From Pseudomonas cavernicola (GTDB lineage: Bacteria > Pseudomonadota > Gammaproteobacteria > Pseudomonadales > Pseudomonadaceae): a DNA stretch of 15,641 nucleotides. Positions 1 to 7,831 of this stretch are shown here, piece after piece. Within the stretch, counting starts at the first letter, position 1. The number at the start of each line of letters is the position of its first letter. The stretch covers positions 1 to 15,641 of the forward strand of contig NZ_QYUR01000004.1 in the NCBI RefSeq assembly GCF_003596405.1, in the 5' to 3' direction. The translations under genes were made by a program, and so were the position numbers. The notes beneath the pieces are model-generated. The model saw only the letters and a list, made by a program, of their open reading frames with translations, did not search any database and was not told where the DNA came from.

Positions 1-131
1 CCAGCCTGTTCGGGGGCGCGGCCGCTGACGAAGACGGTCATACCGGCAGCGCCGAGAGCCAGAGCAATGCCCTTGCCGACGCCACGACTGGCGCCAGTGA
101 CGACGGCGACCTGGGTTAGTTCTGTATTCAT
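1..131 (-). CDS. Short-chain dehydrogenase/reductase, N-terminal fragment (left copy)
   Basis: This is the first 43 or so residues of an SDR-family oxidoreductase, running off the window at base 1. The minus-strand ATG is at 131-129, preceded by an AGGAG Shine-Dalgarno at 138-142. The residues read V-V-T-G-A-S-R-G-V-G-K-G-I, the NAD(P)-binding glycine motif TGxxxGxG of classical SDRs at residues 12-19. The substrate cannot be told from this fragment. It is the same gene as 15468-15641, where slightly more is visible. In unique-locus terms it lies downstream of, and in the same direction as, the flavoprotein gene. Confidence 0.8.
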   Translation of the reverse strand, partial: MNTELTQVAVVTGASRGVGKGIALALGAAGMTVFVSGRAPEQA

Positions 132-181
132 ATGCAGCTCCTGGATTTTGTGCACGATCGGCGCCGTTTTCAGGCTCAGCT

Positions 182-271
182 TCGCGGATAAATCCGCTCC
201 TACAAAAGCCCGCAGTCGCGGCCATTTCACAGGCCGGACACGGCTCCCTGTGGGAGCGGATTTATCCGCGA
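182..271. repeat. REP-like inverted pair (left copy)
   Basis: TCGCGGATAAATCCGCTCC at 182-200 and GGAGCGGATTTATCCGCGA at 253-271 are exact inverted copies, with short extensions (CTACA and TGTG) on their outer flanks. Each copy is itself nearly palindromic. Paired copies of this type between genes are a familiar pattern in Pseudomonas (REP/REPIN elements). The spacer between them holds two of the one-base differences from the right arm: A4 against A5 at about 204-207 and C3 against C4 at about 209-211. Confidence 0.75.
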
Positions 272-293
272 TGGGTGGCACCTACGGCACTAG

Positions 294-2032
294 TTAGGTT
301 AATAGCGACGGACTGCTCAAGCGCTGGATCATCAGGCTCTGGTTCTTGATATGGTTCGCCGCCAGGTAACCGAAGGTCATGGCCGGGCCTATGGTGGAGC
401 CGGCACCCGGGTAGGTACGGCCCATCATCGAGGCCGCGCTGTTGCCGATCGCATACAGGCCGGCGATCGGCTGACCATCCACATGCAGTACGCGGGCATG
501 CACGTCGGTGAGCAGGCCGCCCTTGGTACCGATATCGCCGGCGTCGATGCGCACGGCATAGAACGGCCCCTTGGTGCAGCGGTGCCAGGCAGGGATGGGC
601 TGCACATTGGGATCACCGTAGTAGCGGTCGAACAGCGACTCGCCCTTATGGAAATCCTCGTCGCGCCCCTGCACGGCCATGGCGTTGAAGCGCTCCACGC
701 TGCGCGCCAATCCAGCGGGATCGACGCCGATCTGCCCGGCCAGGCCTCCAGGCTCGCGGCCTTGTGGAAATAGCCACGCAGGTGCTTTGGCAATTGCCAG
801 TCTGGCTGGGCGTAACCGGGCAGCAGCGCGCCGCAGGGTATTTGCGCCGGAACTCGGGCGTCGAAGACCATCCAGCAGGGCACGCTCACCGCGCCTTCGC
901 GTTGTTGGCATACATGGCGTAGACGATGTCGGTGTAGGGCGCTGCCTCGTTGACGAAGCGCTGGCCGGCGGAGTTGACCAGCACGCAGCCGGGCAAGGTA
1001 CGTTCGACGAACAGCGCGCGCTGTTTTTCCTCACCCGCAACCATGGGTGGTGGGCGCCCACCAACTGTGCCCCATCAGGGCTGTGTTCGCGCCTATGGCC
1101 TGGCCGGCGCGGATGGCGTCGCCGGTATTGTTCGGCGGCGTGGCGCTCCAGGTGGTCAGCGAAGGTTGTGGCAGATACTGCTCGCGCATCGCTGGTTACG
1201 TTCGAAACCACCGGCGGCGAGGATCACCCCATGGCGCGCCTTGATCCGTAGCGGACGCCCCTCACGGCTGGCCAGCACGCCACTCACCCGGCCGTCCTCG
1301 ACTATCAACTCTTCTAGCGCGCAGTTCAGCCACAGGGGTAGCGCGCGGTCCAACAGGGAGGCGCGCAAGGCGCCGATCAGCGCATTGCCCAGGGTCAGGA
1401 AACGGTCGCGGCGCGACAGCCGCCGACCCTCCCTATCCCGCCAGTAGCGCCAGATCACCCGCAGGGTCAGGCCGAGCCAACCCGGCCCACGGCAGAGCAG
1501 CACCTGCGCCTCCTTCATGGTCATGGCCATGCGCCCCATCATCAGGGTGCCGGGCGACGGCGGGCGCATGCGCAAAAATTCCTCACCCAGTTCGGCGGCA
1601 TCGAACGGCTGCGGGTCCATGGAGCGGTAACCGGCTTGCCGCCCTCCACCTCCGGGTAATAGTCGGCATAGTGGGGCTGCGCCTCGAAGCGCACCCGGCT
1701 GTGCCGCTCGAGGTACTCGACCATCTCGCGGCCGTGCTCGACATAGGCCTCGATGCGCCCATCGTCGATTTCCCCGTGGGTCACCGCTTTGATATAGCGA
1801 ATCGCCTCCTCCACCGAGTCCGTACCGCCGAGCGCGGCGATCCGATGGTTATTCGGAATCCAGATGCCGCCGCCGGACACCGCCGAAGTGCGCCATACTC
1901 CGCGCTCTTCTCGAGCAGCAGCACATTCAGCCCCAGGTCATGGGCGCGCAGCGCGGCGGTCATGGCCCCCGCTCCCGAGCCGACCACCAGCACATCGCAG
2001 CAGTCATCCCAGTTGATTTTGCCGTCACTCAT
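294..2032 (-). CDS. 3-ketosteroid delta1-dehydrogenase-like FAD flavoprotein, frameshifted left copy
   Basis: This is the same gene as 13563-15304, where the function is described. The minus-strand ATG at 2032-2030 has an AAGGAG ribosome site at 2041-2046, and the stop is at 296-294. The start region is the better one here: the T4 run at 2017-2020 keeps the N-terminus (MSDGKINWDD) in frame with the FAD motif, whereas the right arm lost one base. Ten other one-base differences break this copy, at about 573, 596, 743, 836, 856, 901, 1041, 1192, 1631 and 1891. Two of them (573 and 596) compensate, replacing a short internal stretch, so the right-arm N-P-C-L-A-P-L-H reads I-P-A-W-H-R-C-T here. 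These are best read as sequencing errors, not as gene decay. Confidence 0.8.
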
Positions 2033-2195
2033 GCGGCTCGCTCCTTTCTTGTTATACGAAGAGGCGCGCGCCGGACGGGCCGGCGGCAGTTAGACGGATT
2101 CTTATCCCCGCCCCGGCGAGCAACATCGTCCGATGGGACTACGGGCAAAGGGGTATGGGCGATGTGAATGCGGGCGCTCTGGTATGGGCTGTCTT

Positions 2196-2287
2196 CGTAG
2201 GGCGGGTGAAACCCGCCAAATAAAAACAAGCCCACACTATTAGCCAACCATCAGTTCTTTACCGCGCGGGTTTTACCCGCCCTACAA
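2196..2287. repeat. Second REP-like inverted pair, GTAGGGCGGGT type (left copy)
   Basis: CGTAGGGCGGGTGAAACCCGCC at 2196-2217 faces an inverted near copy, GCGCGGGTTTTACCCGCCCTACAA at 2264-2287. Each is a short palindrome in itself (GGCGGGT/ACCCGCC). The arrangement is that of a REP doublet. It differs in sequence from the pair at 182-271. Confidence 0.7.
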
Positions 2288-2349
2288 GGCTGTCGCTTTC
2301 TTCGGCGGCTTTGGGCGGCGCAGACAGTCTGCCCGGCGGGCAGCGCCAT

Positions 2350-2382
2350 GCCGGAGCGGACGATCAGCAGCGGCGCTCCGGC
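2350..2382. other. Hairpin in the divergent region (left copy)
   Basis: GCCGGAGCG (2350-2358) and CGCTCCGGC (2374-2382) form a perfect 9-base GC-rich stem with a 15-base loop. No T-run follows, so it is not a typical terminator. One GGACGAT motif starts at the edge of the stem. Confidence 0.5.
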
Positions 2383-2548
2383 AGTCGAAGCCTGGAATTT
2401 GAACCAAACTGATCTTAGGGATCGTCCGCGCTCACTAGTCTTTATGGACGATGTTGCGATTCCCCCGTGACCACATAGTCAGTCGCGCCTCACTTAACTG
2501 AACCTTGAGCGTAGGGCCTCGATGCCTTGCCTCACCGAGAGGAACAAA

Positions 2549-4183
2549 ATGATAAGAACAACAAAAAGCCAACTCCGTACACCGCTGAACAGCGCCATTC
2601 GCTTTGCGCTGGTAAGCCTGGCTGGCGGTTTGAGCCTGCAAGCCCAGGCGCTGTCCTTCCAGCCAGCGATGAGGTGGCCATAGATCTGGACACCACCCTG
2701 AGCTATGGCCTGGCCTGGCGTACCGACGACCGCGACCACCGACTGACCGCTGACGCCAATGGCAACGACGGTGACAACGCCTTCGACAAAGGCAGCCTGA
2801 TCAACAACCGCGTCGGCTTCCTCACCGAAGCCAACGTCAAATGGCGCGAAGACTACGGCCTGTTCGTTCGCGCCGCCGGCTTCTACGACAACGTCTACGA
2901 CCAGGGCAACGACAATGACACCGGCACCTCCAACTGTTTCGCCGGTGGTCAGTGCGCAAGACCCGACCGCTTTCCCCAGGACACCATCGACCAGCACCGC
3001 GAGGACCTGCGCCTGCTCGACTCCTACTTCTATGGCACCTGGGATGTAGCCGGCCGCGACCTCAACCTGCGCCTCGGCGATCAGGTGGTGAGCTGGGTGA
3101 GAGTCTGTTCTACCAAGGCATCTCGTCCGCGCAGAGCCCGGTGGACGCCACCAAGGCGACCACCCCCGGCGTCGAGGTCAAGGAGATCCTGCTGCCGGTC
3201 GGCCAGCTGTTCGCCCAGTACAGCCTGACCGACAACCTCAACCTGCAGGCCTACTACCAGTACGAGTGGGAAAAAACCGAACTGTTCGGGGTCGGCAGCT
3301 ACTTCTCCACCACCGACCTGATCGACGAAGGCGGCTTCAACGACGCCAGCGGTTTCCTCAAGCGGCTGGACGACGACGAACCGTCCGACAGCGGTCAATA
3401 CGGCGTGGCCATGACCTATACCGCCGAATCGCTGAACAATACCGAGTTCGGTGTTTACTATTCGCGTTTCCACGACAAGGCTCCGACGCTGGATTTCCTC
3501 AGCGACTTTGGCAGCTACCGGGTGCGCTACTTCGACGACATCGACCAATACGGCGCCAGTTTCGCCACCGTACTCGGCGACACCAGTTTCTCGGGTGAGG
3601 TCAGCTACCGCGATGGCCAGCCGGTGCTGGTCGATACCGCCACCACGTTCAACGGCTTCGGCTTCCCCATCGACATCCCGCTCCCGCCGCACGCGGTAAG
3701 TGCCGAAACCCTGCAAGCGCAGATGTCCATGATCCATGTGGTTGGCCCAACCTCCTGGGCGGACAACACCACCCTGGTCGGTGAAGTGGTTTACAACAAC
3801 GTCATGGACAACGACAAGGCGGAGTCTTTCACCGTCTTCATTCCTGGCATAGGCCCCCTCAACACTCCGGAAACCGACAAGCTCTTCAAGGACCGAGACG
3901 CCTGGGGCTACACCGTCCAGGCCTCGTTCGACTACAACAACGTGTTCAGCGGCTGGGACATGTCGGTTCCCATCACCTACAGCACCGCAGCGCAACGCGA
4001 TAGCTCGCTACTGGGCTCGATCAACTCGGGCGAGGGCGACGATCGCATGAGTGTCGCCAGCTCCTGGCGTTACCTCAACAACTTCACCGTGGAGGCTAGC
4101 TACAACGCTTTTCTGGGCAACTCGAAGAATGCCCCTTGGCAGACCGCGACAACGTCGCCCTCAACTTCAAATACCGTTTCTGA
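2549..4183 (+). CDS. DUF1302 family outer-membrane protein, frameshifted left copy
   Basis: The start is ATG 2549 (M-I-R-T-T-K-S), chosen because GAGAGG lies just upstream and because it begins a clean signal peptide; an in-frame upstream ATG at 2522 lacks these. The stop is TGA 4181-4183. Compared with the right arm this copy has lost a C at about 2663, a G at about 3095 and a C at about 4132, so it reads in pieces. At 3271-3276 it keeps an A6 run that the right arm shortened to five, and there this arm has the true frame (Y-E-W-E-K-T-E-L-F). Function and domain notes are under 11409-13045. DUF1329 follows after 23 bases in the same direction, suggesting one operon. Confidence 0.8.
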
Positions 4184-4206
4184 AGCCTCTGACGGAGGAA
4201 CCCAGC

Positions 4207-5587
4207 ATGACCAGAAGCACCCAAACCCTGTTCCGCACGGCCCTGGCCGTTACCCTGCTCAGCGGCAGCCTTGCCGTTCAAGCCAAGGTCAGCAACGAAG
4301 AGGCCGCTCGCCTGGGTCAAGATCTGACCCCCATGGGCGCGAGAAAGCCGGCAACGCCGACGGCAGCATCCCCGCCTGGTCCGGCAAATGGCGCGGCGCC
4401 CCGCCCCAGGTGAAATTCGCGGGCCCCGGCACGCCCTATCCAGACCCTTACGCCGATGAAAAACCCTTGTTCACCATCACCGCAGAGAACGTGGCGCAGT
4501 ACGCCGACAATCTCAGCGATGGCCAGAAGGCGCTGCTCAAACGCTATCCCACCACGTTCAAGATCCCGGTTTACCCGAGTCACCGCGACTTCCGCTACGA
4601 CCAGAAGACCGATGACAACATCAAACAGAATGCCCTCAACGCCGAGCTGATCGACGGCGGCTACGGCACCAAGAACGCCTTCGGCGCCTCGCCCTTCCCG
4701 ATCCCGAAGAACGGCAGCGAGCTGATGTTCAACCACGTCCTGCAGGGGCGCGCCGCGAAAGAAGAGGCCGACTACCTTCAGGTCGTGAACTATGCCGATG
4801 GCAACAAGGTCTTCGAGAAGGTCAACTACAAGATCCTCTCGACTTGGTCCGACACGAACCTTACGTTGGAGTCAGTCAATGGCGTTATGTCGCACTTCCT
4901 GCTGACCACTATGGAGCCCGTGCGCAAGAAAGGTGAGATGGTCGTTGGCCACGAATTCATCAACCCCGTAGCCTCACCCCGGCAGGCGTGGATGTACGCA
5001 CCAGGCCAACGCCGGGTACGTCGCGCACCCACTGTGGGCTATGACTCGCCCACCGGTGCTGGCGGCTTTCGCGTCTATGACGAGGACCGTCTGTTCAACG
5101 GCGCACCAGACCGCTACGAGTGGACGATCCTGGGCAAGAAAGAGCTCTACATCCCTACCACAACTACAAGCTCGACGATCCCAGCGTGAAGGCCGAGCAG
5201 TTGCTGGCCACCAAGGGCCACGTCAACCCTGACTATATGCGGTATGAGAAACACCGCGTCTGGGTGCTGGAAGCCAAGCTGAAGGAAGGCAGCCGCCACA
5301 TCTACGCCAAGCGCGTGCTCTACCTCGACGAGGACTCCTGGGCGGCTACGCTGGCTGACAACTACGACAACCGTGGCCAGTTTTGGCGCACCAACATGCA
5401 AGCCTCGATCTACACCTACGACACCCAGCGTTATCACGCCCGGTTGGGTATGTACCATGACCTGATCGCCGGCTCCTATCTGGTCGACCGGCTGCTGGTT
5501 GACCAGCAACCGGCGAAGTTGAATGCCAGCAACTTCACGGAAAGCGATTTCACCCCAGGCAACCTGCGCAAGTTGGGTACGCGCTAA
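4207..5587 (+). CDS. DUF1329 family exported protein, frameshifted left copy
   Basis: The start is ATG 4207, eight bases after GGAGG (4194-4198), and the stop is TAA 5585-5587. The first residues form a signal peptide (hydrophobic core ALAVTLLSGSLAV, likely cleavage after V-Q-A at residue 26). Two bases are missing relative to the right arm, a C at about 4340 and a C at about 5153, so the frame breaks near both ends. At about 4697-4699 this arm keeps CCC where the right arm has CC, and here it is the left version that keeps the frame (A-S-P-F-P-I-P-K-N). Combining the arms gives a 460-residue protein. Function notes are under 10004-11385. Confidence 0.8.
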
Positions 5588-5728
5588 GAACCTGCTCAAG
5601 ATCGTCGCGAGCGCAGGTCAGGCAAGGCGAAAACAGGCGAGGACGCGGAGTTTACGAGTGGTAAATGAGCAGTCCGAGCCTGTTTTCAACGCAGCATGGC
5701 CAAGCGCAGCAGATATTGAATAGGTTCT
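5587..5728. repeat. MITE-like nested palindromic repeat (left copy)
   Basis: The element is bounded by inverted ends AGAACCT (5587-5593) and AGGTTCT (5722-5728). Inside are a second inverted pair, GAAAACAGGC (5629-5638) and GCCTGTTTTC (5678-5687), and a third at the centre, TTTAC (5651-5655) and GTAAA (5661-5665). It is 142 bases, carries no gene, and its first base is the last base of the DUF1329 stop codon. I recall sequences of this kind recurring in Pseudomonas genomes, but copy number cannot be seen here. It could also help end transcription. Confidence 0.55.
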
Positions 5729-5735
5729 GAGCCTA

Positions 5736-5807
5736 GCTCCCTGATCGGCCCGTTCGCTCAGGGAGCCCAATTGCAGCCGGCGTGCGGCACAGCACAATCC
5801 GCACGCC
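5736..5807. other. Two adjacent hairpins upstream of the SurE-like gene (left copy)
   Basis: GCTCCCTGA (5736-5744) pairs with TCAGGGAGC (5758-5766) over a 13-base loop. GGCGTGCGG (5779-5787) pairs with CCGCACGCC (5799-5807) over an 11-base loop. Both are perfect 9-base stems without a T-run. They sit between the repeat and the SurE-like gene. The remaining bases to 5911 show only the ribosome site; I see no gene. Confidence 0.5.
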
Positions 5808-5911
5808 AGCAGCATATCTGTCGAACCTCTGTAACCAAGCCTTGCCAGACTGGCGGTGCCGCTGCGCCCCGCCGGTGATGGCCTTACTTTGATCGCATGG
5901 AGACGATAATA

Positions 5912-6901
5912 ATGAATAAGTTGTTAACCGCCGCCCTGGGCGTGGCCGGTGTGAGCCTGTCACTGCAGGCCAATGCTTTGAACATCCTGCTAACCAACGA
6001 TGACGGCTGCCGTGCGCCGGGCATCGGCTTCGTCTACCAGGCACTGGTTGGCGCCGGTCACCAGGTCACCCTGGTCGGCCCGCTGAACGACAGCAGTGGT
6101 ATCGGTGCCGCCAGCGTGGTCAACCCCGGCCAGGCCGTGGCGGTGACCGAGCTGGCGCCCGGCAAGTTCTGCGTCGGCCCGCCGGAAGGCTACACCCCTC
6201 CGGCCGGCAAGACCTCGGCAATCGGCACGCCGGTGGATGCGGTCAACGTCGGCCTTGGCCTGCTGCTCAAGGACAACCCACCGGATCTGGTGGTCTCCGG
6301 GACCAACTTCGGCGACAACGTCGGCCCACTGACCCAGATGTCCGGCACAGTGAACGCTGCCGTACGCGCCATGTTCAAGGGGGTGCCGGCGGTGGCGGTG
6401 TCTACCGCGATCGACATGGAGCTGTTTATGCGTGACCGCCAGGCTGGCTACCTGAAGACCCTGAACGCCATGGACGACACGGCCAACTTCGCGGTGAAGG
6501 TGATCGACAAGGCCTCTGCAACCGGTGCCCAGGCCAAGCGTCAGTGCGAGCAGAGCAAGGACAAAGCCAAGCCGTTCTGCGAGCTGAACGTACTCGGTTT
6601 GCCAGGCACCACCGGGCTGAACATCAACTACCCGGCCCGCGAAGCCAGCGAGGTGACTGGCGTCAGCTATGCACCGATCGGCGACTGGGGCACCGTGAAC
6701 TTCGTCCCGCAGCGCGGCGCGGATGGCATTGTACGGGTCAATCTGGTGTCGCCACCGACCCCGACAGCAGCCCAGCAGCAGGCCGATGCTTATCAGCTGT
6801 GGTCGGGCAATGCGGTGATCACCGTAATCGACGGCAATATGACCGCGTTACCGGCGCTGCAGGAGAAGGCCAAGCTGATGCTCGAAGGTCTGAAACCCTG
6901 A
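5912..6901 (+). CDS. Secreted SurE-like 5'/3'-nucleotidase (acid phosphatase), left copy
   Basis: This is a 329-residue SurE-family metal-dependent phosphatase with an export signal. SurE enzymes remove phosphate from nucleoside monophosphates. Residues 1-22 (M-N-K-L-L-T..., core AALGVAGVSLSL, cleavage after A-N-A) form a signal peptide, so a periplasmic site is inferred; classical SurE is cytoplasmic and about 250 residues. The SurE motifs follow: N-I-L-L-T-N-D-D-G with metal-binding D30 and D31, S61/S62 in N-D-S-S-G-I-G, G-T-P-V-D-A-V at 105-111, S-G-T-N-F-G-D-N-V-G with N132, then S-G-T-V-N-A-A. ATG 5912 is chosen over an in-frame ATG at 5897 because GGAG at 5899-5902 sits at the right distance and the signal peptide begins there. 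It is identical to the right copy. A bidirectional terminator follows. Confidence 0.88.
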   Translation: MNKLLTAALGVAGVSLSLQANALNILLTNDDGCRAPGIGFVYQALVGAGHQVTLVGPLNDSSGIGAASVVNPGQAVAVTELAPGKFCVGPPEGYTPPAGKTSAIGTPVDAVNVGLGLLLKDNPPDLVVSGTNFGDNVGPLTQMSGTVNAAVRAMFKGVPAVAVSTAIDMELFMRDRQAGYLKTLNAMDDTANFAVKVIDKASATGAQAKRQCEQSKDKAKPFCELNVLGLPGTTGLNINYPAREASEVTGVSYAPIGDWGTVNFVPQRGADGIVRVNLVSPPTPTAAQQQADAYQLWSGNAVITVIDGNMTALPALQEKAKLMLEGLKP

Positions 6902-6913
6902 TTCAGCAGATAT

Positions 6914-6944
6914 AAAAAAGCCCCGCCTAGTGCGGGGCTTTTTT
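6914..6944. terminator. Bidirectional rho-independent terminator (left copy)
   Basis: AAAAAAGCCCCGC, loop CTAGT, then GCGGGGCTTTTTT. The perfect GC stem is flanked by A6 and T6, so it works in both directions and serves the convergent SurE-like and helicase genes. Confidence 0.92.
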
Positions 6945-6964
6945 ATGGGGCTAATCAGCGCAGA

Positions 6965-7831
6965 TCAATCTTCGCGATAGCGACGCAGCTTCAACTGCTT
7001 ACCTGCCACACGAGTGTCCTTGAGCTTGGTCAGCAGACGCTCCAGGCCATCTTCCGGCAGCTCTACCAGGCTGAAGCTGTCACGCACCTGAATGCGACCG
7101 ATCGCCTCACGAGCCAGGCCGCCTTCGTTGAGGATGGCACCAAGCAGATTCTTCGCGGCGATACCATCACGGGCACCCAGCGCAGTACGGCAACGCGCAC
7201 GGCCATCGGCCAGCGGCATCGGCGCGCGACGCTCACGCACATCACCACGCTCGGAACGCTCACCGCTACGCTCGCTACGTTCACGCGGTGCACTGTTCGG
7301 CACCAGCGGCTGCTCACGCTCGACTTCAGCCAGGGTCAGCGCTTGGCCGTTGGTGGCTTTGCGCAGCAAAGCCGCGGCCAGCGCACGCGGGCTGCAACCG
7401 ATATCGGCGGTCAGACGATCCAGCAGATCGCCATGCGTCGCTTCAGCATCAGCCACCAGCGGCGCCAGGCTGCTGGTCAGCTTCTTGATGCGTGCCGTTA
7501 GCACAGCAGCAGCATCTGGCAGGCGCACTTCGGCGACTTTTTGTCCAGTCACACGCTCGATCACCTGCAGCATGCGGCGCTCACGCGGCGTCACCAGCAG
7601 CAAGGCGCGACCGGTACGACCGGCACGCCCGGTACGACCGATACGGTGCACATAGGATTCCGGATCGTACGGCATATCCACGTTCATCACGTGATGATGC
7701 GCGGCACGTCAAGGCACGGGCCGCGACGTCGGTAGCAACGACGATGTCCAGCGGCCATCTTTCAGCGAGTCGATCACACGCTCGGATTCTGCGCATGCAC
7801 CGTCAGCCGCAGCTGGATGCCGGCTCGCCTG
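6965..7831 (-). CDS. deaD: DeaD/DbpA-type DEAD-box RNA helicase, C-terminal part (left copy)
   Basis: This is an ATP-dependent RNA helicase of the DeaD (CsdA) type, which remodels structured RNA, for example in ribosome assembly and cold adaptation. The frame is clean from the stop at 6965 to about 7690. It shows helicase motif VI ([10 protein letters not shown]), the usual R-E-R-R-M-L-Q stretch, a linker rich in Arg, Ser and Glu (E-R-S-E-R-S-G-E-R), and a C-terminal DbpA-like RNA-binding domain (G-A-R-D-G-I to the L-R-R-Y-R-E-D end). From about 7690 to the fold the same gene continues (V-V-A-T-D-V-A-A-R motif V; S-L-K-D-G-R) but with missing bases. The N-terminal part, including the Walker A and DEAD motifs, is absent because the fold cuts it off. 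Confidence 0.85.

Larger units (their letters stand above)
2120..2457. promoter_or_regulatory. Four GGACGAT motifs, candidate operator half-sites (left copy)
   Basis: ATCGTCC occurs at 2125-2131 and 2421-2427, and its complement GGACGAT at 2358-2364 and 2446-2452. The two outer copies extend to an exact 12-base inverted match, GCAACATCGTCC at 2120-2131 and GGACGATGTTGC at 2446-2457, one near each divergent gene. The last two copies form an inverted pair with an 18-base spacer. Recurrence near both starts suggests a shared regulator, but no regulator gene is in the window. This is inference from sequence only. Confidence 0.4.
2033..2548. promoter_or_regulatory. Divergent intergenic control region (left copy)
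   Basis: These 516 bases separate the divergent flavoprotein and DUF1302 genes and must carry both promoters. They hold the flavoprotein ribosome site (2041-2046), a REP-like pair (2196-2287), a hairpin (2350-2382), four GGACGAT/ATCGTCC motifs and the DUF1302 ribosome site (GAGAGG, about 2536-2542). I see no small gene. I could not place -35/-10 boxes or a sigma-54 site with confidence. Confidence 0.55.
1..7831. repeat. Left arm of a window-spanning inverted duplication
   Basis: This arm is the reverse complement of 7836-15598. Position 1 pairs with 15598, 2032 with 13563, 4207 with 11385, 5587 with 10004 and 6901 with 8690. The sum of paired coordinates drifts only from 15599 to 15591 over 7 kb. 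I found about 24 differences outside the fold zone, all one-base length changes and no substitutions. In coding DNA I assign 15 to this arm and 3 to the right arm, judged by which version keeps the reading frame; six others lie between genes and cannot be assigned. From about 5155 to about 7590 I found no differences. The arm is most likely the same molecule read on the opposite strand. Confidence 0.95.

Noticed and set aside
67..297. Small 76-residue open frame on the plus strand
   Set aside because: It overlaps the SDR start antisense and runs through the REP-like repeats; no ribosome site or family resemblance.
345..1447. Several open frames on the plus strand over the flavoprotein gene (mirror at 14149-15247)
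   Set aside because: They are GC-rich shadow frames, rich in Arg, Ala and Gly, with no family features; the minus-strand gene accounts for the region.
2196..2287. CRISPR-like repeat pair
   Set aside because: There are only two repeats, in inverted orientation, with no array or cas genes; a REP-like doublet fits better.
3081..3995. Long open frame of about 300 codons on the minus strand over DUF1302 (mirror at 11598-12338)
   Set aside because: It is antisense to a gene with a signal peptide, ribosome site and family match. It has a Val/Gly-rich shadow composition typical of GC-rich DNA and no ribosome site.
294..5587. Three separate pseudogenes caused by frameshifts
   Set aside because: The mirror copy keeps the frame at each break and the breaks fall in single-base runs, so error is more likely than decay.
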